From assembly GCF_011634895.1 (NCBI RefSeq), contig NZ_SIRR01000025.1, positions 186,001 through 250,000 on the forward strand: 64,000 nucleotides of DNA, in the 5' to 3' direction. The stretch's first letter is position 1, and each line of letters opens with the position of its first letter. Under the pieces are notes generated by a model. It saw only the letters and a list, made by a program, of their open reading frames with translations. It had not been told where the DNA came from and ran no database searches. Made by a program: the position numbers and the translations under genes. Origin of the DNA: Rheinheimera pleomorphica (GTDB taxonomy: Bacteria > Pseudomonadota > Gammaproteobacteria > Enterobacterales > Alteromonadaceae). Shown piece after piece: positions 34,801-44,500 of the stretch.

Positions 34801-35054
34801 CTGGTCGAGGTGGATGACATATACATCATACCCTCGACACCGGTAATGGCGTTTTCCAGCGGCGCTGCCACCGTTTGCTCAAGCACTTCAGCCGACGCCC
34901 CCGGGTACATCGCCATTACCTGCACCACAGGCGGGGCAATTTCCGGGTACTGTGCTACCGGCAAGCTGCGCATAGCCGCTAAACCGGCCAGACAGATAAA
35001 AATACCAATGACAAAGGCAAAAATCGGCCGGTCAATAAAATAACGCGAAAACAT
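31881..35054 (-). CDS. AcrB-type RND multidrug efflux permease (HAE1)
   Basis: 1057 residues closely following AcrB. It has FIDRPIFAFVIGIFICLAGL, PVAQYPEIAPPVVQV, LVFLVVYLFLQNWRATLIP, the proton-relay GMVLSIGIVVDDAIVVLENV with paired aspartates, and a late LAAKNAILIVEYAL. HAE1 trimers take up drugs, detergents or fatty-acid-like molecules from the periplasm and outer leaflet and pass them to TolC. The adaptor lies just upstream (17-bp gap). No outer-membrane channel or regulator is adjacent. Confidence 0.95.
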   Translation of the reverse strand: MFSRYFIDRPIFAFVIGIFICLAGLAAMRSLPVAQYPEIAPPVVQVMAMYPGASAEVLEQTVAAPLENAITGVEGMMYMSSTSTSSGMTTIFITFEIGTDVDQAAVNVNNRVSKVEARLPEEVRRQGITVEKGSSSFLQVLAFYSPDGSRDDLWTSNYVTLNVLDRLKRIPGTTNVQIFGAKDYAMRIWLKPDQMSQLKVTVPEIASALREQNAQFAAGKIGATPTAADAQELVYTVTAQGRFSTVEEFENVIIRANADGSTLRVKDIARVELGSRDYDFLGQYNGKSATLVGIFLQPGANALDVAAEVNATVAELKQRFPAGLDQATPYDTTRFVEVSIREVVKTLAEAMLLVFLVVYLFLQNWRATLIPILAVPISLLGTFAGLYMLGYSINTLTLFGMVLSIGIVVDDAIVVLENVERIMHEEHLSARDAAIKAMQEVSGPVVAIVMVLCAVFVPIAFLGGLTGELFRQFAVTISISVSLSGVVALVMTPALCVAILRHEHKQTAKFFLWFNALFQRITGKYVATVGFFLRRGVLALLLVGGMIFITAGLWRATPGSLVPDEDQGFYIAAIFLPDGASLERTQRVTDEVIAAIRSNPANKDIVSFAGFDFIGGGYKNSAATIFVTQQDWDERDISASDLVNELFMKTGHINEALVLAFNPPPIFGLGNTGGFEFYLQNRGDGGPEKLAEAMGIMQGAAAQSPILAGVQTLWRPNTPQLKVDLDRERAKALGVPVSDAFNTLAGTLGTYYVNDFNKYGRAWQVLMSADAQYRMQPDDIKHIYVKSSTGEMVPLSAIANIQYSSGPDNMERYNNLPAVKLLGNAAPGYSSGQAIAEIERLANTVLPPDISYDWTGSAFQEKRSGGTTGLALGMAVVMVFLILAALYEKWSLPLSVLLAMPFGIFGALVAVWIAGLTNDVYFQIGLVTLLGLAAKNAILIVEYALMKTQQGWSTGTAALEAARLRFRPIIMTSLAFILGVVPLALSSGAGAGARHSVGTGVMGGMMAATFLAVFVVPLFFFWLTERRIRETRTKQQLAEEIAQQHRREHLDTKEGLL

Positions 35055-35071
35055 AGTCTGATCCCTGCCTG

Positions 35072-36250
35072 TTAGCCCTGAGTATTAGCTGGTGCCAGTT
35101 GCACTGGCATGCCCGGGAAGAAAATACGCGCCATACCCTCGACAATTACGGTATCACCGGCGTTTAAACCTGATGTAATCACCCAACCATTCTCGCCGTT
35201 CAGTTTTACCCAGTCGCCCACTTCTACCGGCGCCGGTAGCGCCACTTTACCGCCCTGCTCGCCATCGGCCAAAAGATACACAAATTTGCCGGTGCCACCG
35301 TCAAGCACCGCATTTTGCGGCACGACAATAGCGTTGTGGCGCACCGCGCCCATCAACTCAATACGGACAAACTGGCCGGGGCGCAGCAAATTATCGGGGT
35401 TACTGATCTCTGCTTTCATTTCGCTGGTGCCGGTTTGGCTATTAATCCGCACATCAGCAAAATCCACCACACCGGTTTGGTTATACTCAGATCCATCGGC
35501 CAGCAACAGCTTTACCTGCCATTGCTCTGGCAATGTTACCGCACCGCTTTGTGCTTCGGCGCGCAGTTTTAGCTGCTCGCGCTCGGCAATAGAAAAGCGC
35601 ACATACATGGGGTCAAGCTGGGTGACATAAGTCAGCAGCATGTCCGGGCCAGATACCAGGGTGCCTTCCGATACCAGCTCGCGGCTGACCACACCGGCAA
35701 TCGGCGAGCGCACTTGGGTGTAATTCAGCTGCAGCTGCGCCTGCTGTAATACCGCCTCAGCGGTTTTCACATCAGCCTTGGCCACATCCAGCGCCGATAA
35801 AGCATCATCTAACGCCTGCTGCGATACCGCGCCGTCTTTGCGCAGCTGCTGCAAGCGGTTTAACGTGCGCTCGGCCTGCGCCTGGCGTGCTTTGGCTGCA
35901 CTGAGTTCCGCCTGATTGCGGTTTACCGTCGCCTGAAACGGCGCCGCATCCAGGCTAAACAGGCTTTGTTCAGCGCTGACTTTAGCGCCCTCGTTAAAAT
36001 GACGCTTCTCTAAAATACCGCCTACCCGGGCGCGAATTTCCACCTCGCGCGAGCCGGCCAGCAGTGCTGGGCTTTGTAGCAACAGTGGCACGCTTTGTGG
36101 CGTTACCGTTATCACATCGACAACGGCAGGCGGCATACCGCCACCTTGTTCAGCCGCGACAGGCGCTTCAGAGCAGCCTGATAACAGCGCAACGGGAAAC
36201 AACACTATTGCTCCGATGGCAACACGAAAAAAAGCAGACCTGGTTGTCAT
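35072..36250 (-). CDS. AcrA-type periplasmic adaptor lipoprotein
   Basis: 392 residues. A lipoprotein signal ends in LLSGCSEAP. Lipoyl halves lie in EIRARVGGILEKRHFNEGAK and LNYTQVRSPIAGVVSRELVS. A helical hairpin (SAAKARQAQAERTLNRLQQL) and a barrel domain (NLLRPGQFVRIELMGAVRHN) follow. This is the partner of the HAE1 permease downstream. An imperfect palindrome, GTAAAATAGCATATTTTTTAC (about 36347-36367), in the upstream region could be a regulator site; no regulator gene is near. Confidence 0.93.
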   Translation of the reverse strand: MTTRSAFFRVAIGAIVLFPVALLSGCSEAPVAAEQGGGMPPAVVDVITVTPQSVPLLLQSPALLAGSREVEIRARVGGILEKRHFNEGAKVSAEQSLFSLDAAPFQATVNRNQAELSAAKARQAQAERTLNRLQQLRKDGAVSQQALDDALSALDVAKADVKTAEAVLQQAQLQLNYTQVRSPIAGVVSRELVSEGTLVSGPDMLLTYVTQLDPMYVRFSIAEREQLKLRAEAQSGAVTLPEQWQVKLLLADGSEYNQTGVVDFADVRINSQTGTSEMKAEISNPDNLLRPGQFVRIELMGAVRHNAIVVPQNAVLDGGTGKFVYLLADGEQGGKVALPAPVEVGDWVKLNGENGWVITSGLNAGDTVIVEGMARIFFPGMPVQLAPANTQG

Positions 36251-36411
36251 AAAAGTACCTGTAAGAGATCCGTCTGTTGCTGCAACTTAGGCAGCGGCAG
36301 GTGCGGTAGTTTTAGCTGAAAACACAATTGATATGAGTAAACCGCAGTAAAATAGCATATTTTTTACCGATCGGGATGAAATAAGTATGAAGATTTGTAA
36401 AAAAGCACAAG

Positions 36412-36483
36412 TGTGCCAAAATGACACATCAATTGCTTGTTGCACAGTTTAACCGCATAATACCGCTGTGACAGTTTGGCACA
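36412..36483 (+). promoter_or_regulatory. Toxin-antitoxin promoter flanked by paired palindromic operators
   Basis: Two 17-bp arms, 36412-36428 and 36467-36483, are inverted repeats matching at 15 of 17 positions. Each is itself an imperfect palindrome (TGTG-N-CA-NNN-TG-N-CACA). Between them sits a promoter, TTGCTT (36433-36438), a 17-bp spacer and CATAAT (36456-36461). The left site abuts the -35 and the right site covers the expected transcription start. This is a typical layout for autorepression by an antitoxin-toxin complex. Confidence 0.75.
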
Positions 36484-36498
36484 ACAGGAAAGAACACT

Positions 36499-36771
36499 AT
36501 GACAACGACTTTGCCCCGCATCACTGCCAGAGTGGATGTCGACACTCAGGATTTACTGACAAAGGCCGCAGCACTGGCTGGCATGTCTAGTATTAATTCT
36601 TTTGTGTTAAGTGCAGCTATCGAAAAAGCGAACCAAGTGATTGAACGCGAGCAGGCGTTAAAGCTGAGCCAGGCGGACACTAGCTTGCTAATGCAAGCGC
36701 TGGATAATCCTGCAGAGGTAAACATCAGGCTGAAAGCCGCAGCAGAACGCTACGAGCACAAAACGCAATAA
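36499..36771 (+). CDS. DUF1778 ribbon-helix-helix antitoxin (TacA-like)
   Basis: 90 residues. The N-terminal RHH DNA-binding segment is TLPRITARVDVDTQDLLTKA, followed by AALAGMSSINSFVLSAAIEK. The flexible tail (LMQALDNPAEVNIRLKAAAE) wraps the toxin in known TacA complexes. It neutralises the acetyltransferase encoded next and represses the operon through the palindromes at 36412-36483. The stop and the toxin start are fused as TAATG. Confidence 0.9.
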   Translation: MTTTLPRITARVDVDTQDLLTKAAALAGMSSINSFVLSAAIEKANQVIEREQALKLSQADTSLLMQALDNPAEVNIRLKAAAERYEHKTQ

Positions 36772-37265
36772 TGAATACGGTGCTGCTGGACAAAAACAGA
36801 CTCGATAGAAAGCATTTCAACTGCGGCATTGAGCCACTGAATAACTATCTGAAATTGATGGCAAGTCAACAAGCTAAAAAAGACAACAGCCGCACTTTCG
36901 TGTTAGAGGATCATAACGACAATAGCCGCATCATCGGCTTTTATACCTTAACCATGGTACCAATTGTCCTGACGGCTTTGCCTGATAAGTTACAAAAAAA
37001 GCACTCGTCATCAACCTCAGCAGGCCTTATTGCCCGCTTAGCGGTTGACAAGCGCTACCACGGTCGGGGCTTTGGCGAATGGTTACTGATAGACGCTTTG
37101 CGCAAGTTAGTCGCAGCCAGTGACACCGTAGCATTTCCGCTGGTGGTCGTAGATGCCAAAGACGGCGCCAAACAATTTTACCAGCGCTTTGGCTTTCAGG
37201 CGTTTCAACACGCTGAGCACAAGTTGTTTATTAGCATTGCAGATGTAAGAGCAAGCTTTAGCTAG
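36771..37265 (+). CDS. GNAT toxin acetylating aminoacyl-tRNA (TacT-like)
   Basis: 164 residues. The core of TacT/AtaT-type toxins is present: FNCGIEPLNNYLKLMASQQA, the acetyl-CoA loop RLAVDKRYHGRGFGEWLLID and the catalytic tyrosine in DAKDGAKQFYQRFGF. Such toxins acetylate the amino group of charged tRNA and stop translation. It is translationally coupled to the DUF1778 antitoxin. The pair looks intact. Such modules are often acquired by horizontal transfer, but no boundary element is visible here. Confidence 0.9.
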   Translation: MNTVLLDKNRLDRKHFNCGIEPLNNYLKLMASQQAKKDNSRTFVLEDHNDNSRIIGFYTLTMVPIVLTALPDKLQKKHSSSTSAGLIARLAVDKRYHGRGFGEWLLIDALRKLVAASDTVAFPLVVVDAKDGAKQFYQRFGFQAFQHAEHKLFISIADVRASFS

Positions 37266-37286
37266 TTCAGGATGGTGATGAAAACC

Positions 37287-37308
37287 AGCCAGACCGGATG
37301 GTCTGGCT
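37287..37308 (-). terminator. Probable terminator of secDF
   Basis: A 9-bp perfect stem, AGCCAGACC with GGTCTGGCT (loop GGAT), followed on the minus strand by GGTTTTC. It lies 10 bases past the secF stop. Confidence 0.7.
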
Positions 37309-37317
37309 GAGTCTGGG

Positions 37318-38256
37318 TTATGCTTGCTGGTCAGCGCCTTCGGCCTCTACCGGCGGGCTTAGCATATCTTCACGGCTAAGGCCCAACAGTTCAGCCAGTG
37401 CGCTGGCGACATAGATAGACGAGTAAGTGCCCACGGCGATACCAAACAGCAGCGCGGTGGCAAAACCGTGAATGAGCGCACCACCTAAGTAAAACAGCAC
37501 CAGTAGCACTAACACTGTGGTAAGCGAGGTGATCACCGTGCGGTTTAACGTGGACGTAATCGCCTCGTTAATGGTTTCAGCAACAGTGGCATCACGCAAT
37601 TTGCGAAAGCTTTCGCGGATACGGTCAAACACCACTATGGTGTCGTTTATCGAATAGCCAATCAGCGCCAGTATCGCGGCCAGTACGGTAAGGTCAAATT
37701 CCAGCCCCAGCACTGAGAATAATCCCAGCGTTAAAATTACATCATGCAACAATGAGACAACGGCCCCCACCGATAAACGCCATTCAAACCTAAGCGCGAC
37801 GTAGATTAAGATGCCAACTAAGGCCACCAGCATCGCCAGGCCGCCGTCTTGCTTGAGCTCAGCGCCGACGCTGGGGCCAACAAATTCCACCCGGCGCACG
37901 TTTACCGTGCCATCATCACTGGCGTTAAGCGCGGCGACGACTGCATCACCAATTTGCGCCTGCACTAAATCGGCCCGCAGTGGTATGCGAATAAGCACAT
38001 CGCGACTGCTGCCAAACAGCTGCACCACGGCATCGTCAAAGCCGGCTGCGCCGAGTGTTTGCCGCACATTGGGTAAGTCGGCGGCCTGAGCAAAGCCTAC
38101 TTCAATGACGGTGCCGCCGGTAAAATCCAGCCCCCAGTTGATGCCGTTAGTAAAAAAAGACGCTACCGAGCCACACAGCAACAATACCGATAGCAGCACT
38201 GCCGGCCATTTTAAGCGCATAAAATTAAGCGGTTTACTAAAATTAAATACCTGCAT
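37318..38256 (-). CDS. secF: Protein translocase subunit SecF
   Basis: 312 residues with six membrane helices and one periplasmic domain. Family motifs are NWGLDFTGGTVIEVGFAQAA, VEFVGPSVGAELKQDGGLAM, ALIGYSINDTIVVFDRIRES and NRTVITSLTTVLVLLVLFYL. SecF pairs with SecD to use the proton gradient in the late steps of Sec protein export. It follows secD after 11 bp, with a GGAGCG ribosome site. Confidence 0.96.
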   Translation of the reverse strand: MQVFNFSKPLNFMRLKWPAVLLSVLLLCGSVASFFTNGINWGLDFTGGTVIEVGFAQAADLPNVRQTLGAAGFDDAVVQLFGSSRDVLIRIPLRADLVQAQIGDAVVAALNASDDGTVNVRRVEFVGPSVGAELKQDGGLAMLVALVGILIYVALRFEWRLSVGAVVSLLHDVILTLGLFSVLGLEFDLTVLAAILALIGYSINDTIVVFDRIRESFRKLRDATVAETINEAITSTLNRTVITSLTTVLVLLVLFYLGGALIHGFATALLFGIAVGTYSSIYVASALAELLGLSREDMLSPPVEAEGADQQA

Positions 38257-38267
38257 TTGTACGCTCC

Positions 38268-40115
38268 TTACACTGGCAGTGACTGCAAACGGCGGCCACC
38301 CCAGATTAAATTTACCAATAAGCGGGTGCCGACTACGGCGGTAAAAATGGAGGTTAAAATGCCAATCGCCAGCGTGACGGCAAAACCTTTTACCGGCCCG
38401 CTGCCAACGCCAAACAGCACCAGCGCAACCAGCAAGGTGGTAATGTTGGAGTCGGCAATGGTGGCAAAAGCCCTGTCGTAGCCCTGATGAATGGCCTGCT
38501 GCACCGAGCGGCCATCACTGAGCTCTTCGCGGATACGCTCAAAAATCAGCACATTGGCATCCACCGCCATGCCCACCGTAAGCACTATGCCGGCCATACC
38601 GGGTAAGGTCAGGGTCGCGCCCGGTACCATCGACAGCACACCGACAATCAGCATTAAATTGGCCATCAGCGCAATATTGGCCACCATGCCAAAAGCTTTG
38701 TAATACACCAGCATAAACAGCATTACCGCTGCCAGCCCCCACTTAATAGCACTGACACCCAAGGCGATATTTTCCTGCCCCAGGCTGGGGCCTATGGTGC
38801 GCTCTTCGATTATTTGCACCGGCGCAATTAAAGCGCCTGCGCGCAGCAAAGTAGCCAGATTTTGTGCCTCTGCCGGGCTGGCAATACCGGTAATGTCAAA
38901 GGTCATGCCCAGCCGCTGCAGGATAGTGGCGTCGTTGATCACTTCCTGCTGTTTTAGCAGTACCGGCGTCCCCTCTGCTGTGAGTGCCTCACCGGGTTTG
39001 TACTCAATAAACACCGACGCCATACGCCGCCCTACCGCATCTTTAGTGGCAGCAGAGAGCTTAGTGCCGCCCTGGGCATCCAGCTTAATCGTCACTTTTG
39101 GCTGGCCGTATTGGTCGTAGCCGGCGCTGGCGCCGTTGATATGATCGCCGGTCAGCATAATGCGTTTTTCCAGCAGCAGCGGCTGGCCATCGCGGCTGTA
39201 ATACAGCTCAGCATTGGGCGGCAAGCGGCCAGCTAAGGCAGCAGTGATATCGGCCTGGGTATCAACCAGACGAAACTCTAACGAGGCGGTAGCACCAAGA
39301 ATTTCTTTCGCCAGTGCGGTATCCTGCACGCCGGGCAGTTGCACTACGATGCGATCTGCACCCTGGCGCTGCACCAGAGGCTCGGCCACGCCAATCTCAT
39401 TAACGCGGTTGCGGATAATGGTCAGGTTTTGTTGCAGCGCTTCTTCGCGTACTTGCTTTTGCCGTACTTCAGTTAATTTAAGCGTAAGGTTTAGGCCATC
39501 AGCGCTGTGTTGTAACTCTGGCATTTGCTGAGTAATCAGTTTTTCGCTTGCTACAACATCGTTGCTATCACGCAGGCCAAGCTTAAGCTGCTGTGTCGCG
39601 GTATCGACGCTGACGCTTTGATAACGAATGTGGTTTTCGCGCAATAAAGCGCGCAGCTGCTGGGCGCTGTCATTGAGCTGTTTATCCAGCACTGCCTGCA
39701 GATCAACCGCCAGCAAAAAGTGTACGCCGCCACGTAAATCCAGCCCCAACTTCATTGGGCCGGCGCCAATGGCATTTAGCCAGCCCGGCGTGGTCGGCGC
39801 CAGATTAAGCGCAGTAATGTAATTATTGCCAAGCACCAAGCTTGCCAGCTCACGGCCGGCTAGTTGCTCATCAGCCGAGTTAAAGCGCACCACTAACTGG
39901 CCGTTGTTGAGATCCAGTGCCTGAGGTTTAAGACCAGCGCGGTCAAATTCATTCGCCAGTTGCTGCACCAGGCCCGGGGTGAGCTCGCCGCCACGGCTGG
40001 CGCTAATATTCAGCGCCGGTTGTTCGGGGTATAAATTCGGTAGCGCATACACCAGCGCCAGTAACAGCAGGCCCAGCACTACCAGGTAGCGCCAAAGCGG
40101 GTTTTTATTCAACAT
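38268..40115 (-). CDS. secD: Protein translocase subunit SecD
   Basis: 615 residues, the Escherichia coli length, from the ATG at 40115. AAGGAT lies 8 bases before it; a TTG two codons upstream is not needed. Motifs are MKLGLDLRGGVHFLLAVDLQ, ADRIVVQLPGVQDTALAKEI, GMAVDANVLIFERIREELSD and DSNITTLLVALVLFGVGSGP. With SecF it drives proton-dependent release of exported proteins. The usual upstream genes yajC and tgt are absent; the gene behind it encodes an unrelated small secreted protein. This may be a second, detached secDF locus. Confidence 0.96.
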   Translation of the reverse strand: MLNKNPLWRYLVVLGLLLLALVYALPNLYPEQPALNISASRGGELTPGLVQQLANEFDRAGLKPQALDLNNGQLVVRFNSADEQLAGRELASLVLGNNYITALNLAPTTPGWLNAIGAGPMKLGLDLRGGVHFLLAVDLQAVLDKQLNDSAQQLRALLRENHIRYQSVSVDTATQQLKLGLRDSNDVVASEKLITQQMPELQHSADGLNLTLKLTEVRQKQVREEALQQNLTIIRNRVNEIGVAEPLVQRQGADRIVVQLPGVQDTALAKEILGATASLEFRLVDTQADITAALAGRLPPNAELYYSRDGQPLLLEKRIMLTGDHINGASAGYDQYGQPKVTIKLDAQGGTKLSAATKDAVGRRMASVFIEYKPGEALTAEGTPVLLKQQEVINDATILQRLGMTFDITGIASPAEAQNLATLLRAGALIAPVQIIEERTIGPSLGQENIALGVSAIKWGLAAVMLFMLVYYKAFGMVANIALMANLMLIVGVLSMVPGATLTLPGMAGIVLTVGMAVDANVLIFERIREELSDGRSVQQAIHQGYDRAFATIADSNITTLLVALVLFGVGSGPVKGFAVTLAIGILTSIFTAVVGTRLLVNLIWGGRRLQSLPV

Positions 40116-40276
40116 TATCAATCCTTAAATGCACAGCCGCATGCTCAGAGGCAGCATAACGGCGCTAATATTGTTTGTTTGGCAAAGCACAGACAGCTTA
40201 TGCAAGCACTGACAGCAAGGGCTTAACAGCGCAGCAGGCAAAACTGCCGGTAACAAAACCAGTGTTTATAAGTGCA

Positions 40277-40585
40277 TTAAGAACGTGGTGGTGCGCGGGG
40301 TTGCTGCGGCTGTTTGGTTGGCGAAGAGGCATCAGCAAAGGTGGCGACAGTGGTAACAGTGGATAGCGCGCTCGATAATACCACGCCAGTGTTAGCAGGC
40401 AGCAACGGCGGAGTATCGTCGTTGTCAGCCGTAATGTTTAACAACGCTTGCTGTTGGCTCTGGCTAAGGGCGTAAAGCTGGCTGTCGGCAAGCGGCGATA
40501 AGCGTACATCCTGCACGGCAAAGGCTTGCGGCGTGCACAGTATCGCTATGTAAAATAATATCGCAACGCCACTAATCCAGCGCAT
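40277..40585 (-). CDS. Small secreted protein of unknown function (about 102 aa)
   Basis: From the ATG at 40585, with GGACGGG upstream, the product begins MRWISGVAILFYIAILCTPQ followed by AFA, a signal peptide. The mature chain of about 80 residues is rich in Ala, Gln, Ser and Thr and ends in a Pro/Arg-rich tail (KQPQQPRAPPRS). I do not recognise a family. It lies in the same direction as secD with a 160-bp gap. Confidence 0.5.
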   Translation of the reverse strand: MRWISGVAILFYIAILCTPQAFAVQDVRLSPLADSQLYALSQSQQQALLNITADNDDTPPLLPANTGVVLSSALSTVTTVATFADASSPTKQPQQPRAPPRS

Positions 40586-40729
40586 AACCCGTCCAGCGCA
40601 TAGCTGTGTATCATCCAATTTGCCAAAAAAAACGCCACGCTAAATAACGCGTAGCTGTTGGCATAATGGGCTCTTAACGGCCTTTGTACAAGGCCGGCAA
40701 GAAAAAAATACTATTTATGTATGACAAAC

Positions 40730-41410
40730 TTAGGCTGCAGCCTGGCGCGCCTGTTGCTCCAGCTCGGCTTTTAACGCTGGCTCCAGCTTTAATTGCCGCG
40801 CCAGCTCGGTTAAATAACTGCGCTCCATAAAGCTTTCTTCATCAACCACCAGCACACTGGCTAAATACATTTCAGCCGCCATTTCCGGCGTGCTGGCGCT
40901 TTTAGCAATATCGGCCGGATCCAGCGGTTTTCGAAGCTCAGCGTCAAACCACTGCTGCAAGCTGTCATCCGTGGTTAAACGGGCAATTTCATTGTCGATA
41001 AGTTCGCGTTCTCTGTCATCGATATGGCCATCGGCTTTAGCGGCGCCGATAATAGCGCGCAAAATAGCATGGCTGTGCTGTTCTGCCTGAGGTGCTGGTA
41101 AACGGTCAATAGTTTGTGGCTCAGATCTTGAGGCAGCAGTTTGCTGTTGTTGCTGATAATTGCTGTAGGCTTTGTACGCTACCACGCCAAGCGCCGCCAG
41201 GCCGCCATAGGTTAAAATTTTACCGCCCATTTTACGGCCTTTTTTACTGCCCAGCAGTAAACCCAGCGCGCCGCCCCCCAAAGCTGCACCACCCCTGCCC
41301 GACAACAGCCCGCCTAAGCCACTGCTGCCTGAGGTTGATGTTTTGCTGTTACCTGATAGTAATTCAGAGCCCTGTTTAAATAACTGATCTAATAATCCTT
41401 TGGTATTCAT
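40730..41410 (-). CDS. DUF533/YebE-family (TerB-like) protein
   Basis: 226 residues. The N-terminal part is glycine-rich with LGGLLSGRGGAALGGGALGL and one membrane segment (LTYGGLAALGVVAYKAYSNY). The C-terminal half is a TerB-like all-helical domain (AILRAIIGAAKADGHIDDRE, then EMYLASVLVVDEESFMERSY) carrying the conserved acidic residues of the tellurite-resistance TerB fold. YebE is an inner-membrane protein of unknown function. It is monocistronic and divergent from the tricorn-like protease. Confidence 0.88.
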   Translation of the reverse strand: MNTKGLLDQLFKQGSELLSGNSKTSTSGSSGLGGLLSGRGGAALGGGALGLLLGSKKGRKMGGKILTYGGLAALGVVAYKAYSNYQQQQQTAASRSEPQTIDRLPAPQAEQHSHAILRAIIGAAKADGHIDDRERELIDNEIARLTTDDSLQQWFDAELRKPLDPADIAKSASTPEMAAEMYLASVLVVDEESFMERSYLTELARQLKLEPALKAELEQQARQAAA

Positions 41411-41562
41411 TCATCTGTCTCATCTTTCCTAAGTTGTTTGTCTGACCTTAGCAGCAGCAAATAATTCCGGCCAGACATTAACTGTTACAAGCTGTTGTTT
41501 TATCAATACGCAAGCCTGTGCTTTACTGGTACTGCTTTTAGAAAAAACAACAAGGACACTTT

Positions 41563-44500
41563 ATGTTTACTCCACGTTATCTCGCCCTGTTTTGTGCACT
41601 GGCCAGTGGTTTTGCCTTTGCCAGCGACGGCACGCGCTTGCTGCGTCAGCCTGACATTTCCGCCTCTCATCTTGCTTTTGTTTATGGCGGCGATATCTGG
41701 CTAAGCGATAAAAGCGGCCAGAACCCGCGCCAGCTAACCAGCCATCCGGCCGATGAATTTGCACCCAAGTTTTCACCCGATGGCAACTGGATTGCCTTTT
41801 CTGCCAGTTACGATAACAACACCGATGTGTACATTATGCCTGTCAGCGGCGGCAGCCCACGGCGGCTGACCTATCACCCGGGCGCAGATACCGTAAACGG
41901 CTGGAGCCCGGATGGTAAAACGGTGTTGTTTGCCTCTAACCGCGAAATTGCCAATAGCCGCAGCAATCAGCTGTACCAAATCAGCGTCGATGGCGGCTAC
42001 CCACAAAAACTGATGCAGGCCGTTGCCTTTGAAGGCGACTTGCATGCTGATGGCAACAAGCTGGCTTACCGGCCGAACAATATGGCTCATCGTGGTGCCA
42101 GCGGCTGGCGGCTGCATCGCGGTGGCAGCACGCCGCCGGTGTGGATCATCGATCTGGAAAAACAGCAGCTGGAAAAAATTCCCCACCCTAATGCCAATGA
42201 CTTTAACCCGTTCTGGCTTAATGACACGGTGTATTTTTTATCTGACCGCGACAACAAGGCAGTAAACCTGTTTCGCTATCAGAATCAGCAGGTAGAGCAG
42301 TTAACGCAAAACCAGGACTGGGACCTGCGCAGTGCTGCCGGCCACGGTAACAGCATAGTGTATGAGGCCGGTGGCTATTTGCACCAATACGATGTTGCCA
42401 GCGGCCAGAGCACACCGATTAGCGTTAACATTAACACCACTTCGGTACAAAAACGGCCGCAGTGGAAAGATGCCAGCAAAACCTTAACCCGTGCGCGGTT
42501 ATCCAGCACCGGGCAGCGGCTGGTGGTATCGGCACGCGGTGATATCTTTACCGTGCCGGTAACCGATGGCAGCACGCGTAGCCTGACACAAAGCAGCGGC
42601 GTACGTGAATTTGATGGCTTGTGGAGCCCGGACGGTAGCAAAGTGGCGTATATTTCTGATGCTGGCAATAAACATCAGTTGGTGCTGGAAAATCAGGACG
42701 GCTTAAGCGCGCCGCAAGTATTTCCACTGTCTGACAGCGGTTATTTTAACCTGCTAAGCTTTTCCCCCGATGGTAAACGCATTGTGTATCAGGATAATCA
42801 CCTGAATTTATACGCCTTTGATCTACAGAAAAAGCGCAGCCAAAAACTGGATAGCTCACAGCGGCGCGAAGACTTTATCGTGTCATTCTCGCCCGACAGC
42901 CGTTATCTGGCCTATACCGTGGCTGGTGCGAACTACTTTAGCCAGATCAAACTGTTCGATTTTAACAGCAACAGCAGCACACAAATTACCGATGGCTTAA
43001 GCCACGCCAGCGATCCGGTTTTCAGCCAGGATTACCTGTTTTTTACCGCCTCGGTTAATACCGGGCCATCGCAGGTTGGGCTGGATTTATCCACCCGCGA
43101 GCGGCCAGTGCGCAGTGCTATTTACGCTTATGTGCTGGCCGCTGACGGTAAATCGCCGCTGCTGCCCAAAGCCGGAGATGAGCCACTAAACAGTAAAGAC
43201 GACAATAAAGAGGCGAAAAAAGACAGCAGCAAAGCCGCCGTTAAAGCCGTCAAACTTGACCTTAATGGCCTGCAAAACCGCATCGTCGCCCTGCCGGTGG
43301 CCGAACGTAATTACGCCAGCTTAAGCGTCGCCAGTGATGGTGCACTGTTTTACTTAGAGCGTAGCCAGCCTGGCAGCAGTAATGAGCCACCGGCGCAGCA
43401 AAACCCGAATAACGGCACTTTATATCGCTATGATTTTGCCGAACACAAGACTGAGCAAGTCGCACAAGCCATTAGTGACTATCAGTTAAGCCAGGATGGC
43501 AACAAAGTGTTGCTATTCAGCCAGCCAAACAAACTGGAGGTAGGTGATGCCAAGGCTAAGCCAGACGCTAAAGCCGTTAATCTGAGCGAGGTGCGCAGCT
43601 TTGTTAACCCCAGTGAAGAGTGGCAGCAAATTTTTAATGACGCCTGGCGTATGCAAAAAGAGTACTTTTATGATGCCAATATGCACGGTATTAACTGGCA
43701 GGCCATTTATGACAAATACCAACCAATGCTGAAACATCTGCAGCGCCGCGAAGATTTAAACGACGTACTGGTAGACATGATTGCTGAGCTGCAGGTCGGC
43801 CACAACCGTATTGGCGGTGGCGATGTGCATCAGGAAACCCCAAGTAAAATGGGCTTGCTGGGCGCCGATTTTGTGCTGAAAAACGGCAAATATCAGTTTA
43901 GTACTGTTTATCAGGGCGATCGCTGGAGCCCGTTTTTACAAGCACCACTGAATGTACCAGGTGCCAGTGCTAAAGCCGGCGATTATCTGCTGGCCATTAA
44001 CGGCCGCGAGCTTAACAGCACGGATAATATTCACGCCTTGATGGACAACACCCAGGGCAAACAAGTGGTGTTGACGCTGGCCGATGATGCTAAAGGTAAA
44101 AACCGCCGCAACATTACCGTTGAGCCGATTGCCAATGACAGCCAGCTGCGGCTATGGCATTGGGTAGAGCATAACCGCAAGTTAGTCGCCGAAAAAACCG
44201 ACGGCAAAGTGGCCTATGTCTATCTGCCCAACACGGCAGATGGCGGTTTTTACTTCTTTAACCGCATGTTCTTTGCTCAGGTTGATAAACCGGCACTGAT
44301 CATTGATGAGCGTAGAAATGGCGGTGGCCAGGCGGCCAATTACATTACCGAAATTCTCGGCCGGCCGTTTTTATCCGGCTGGAAAGACCGTGATGGCCTG
44401 GTCTTTACCACTCCGGGCGGTGGTATTTATGGCCCGAAAACCATGTTGATTGACCAGGATGCCGGCTCTGGCGGTGACTTCCTGCCCTGGGCGTTTAAAC

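Noticed and set aside
36347..36367. Palindrome GTAAAATAGCATATTTTTTAC as a proven efflux-pump operator
   Set aside because: Imperfect and AT-rich, with no regulator gene nearby; kept only as a remark in the adaptor entry.
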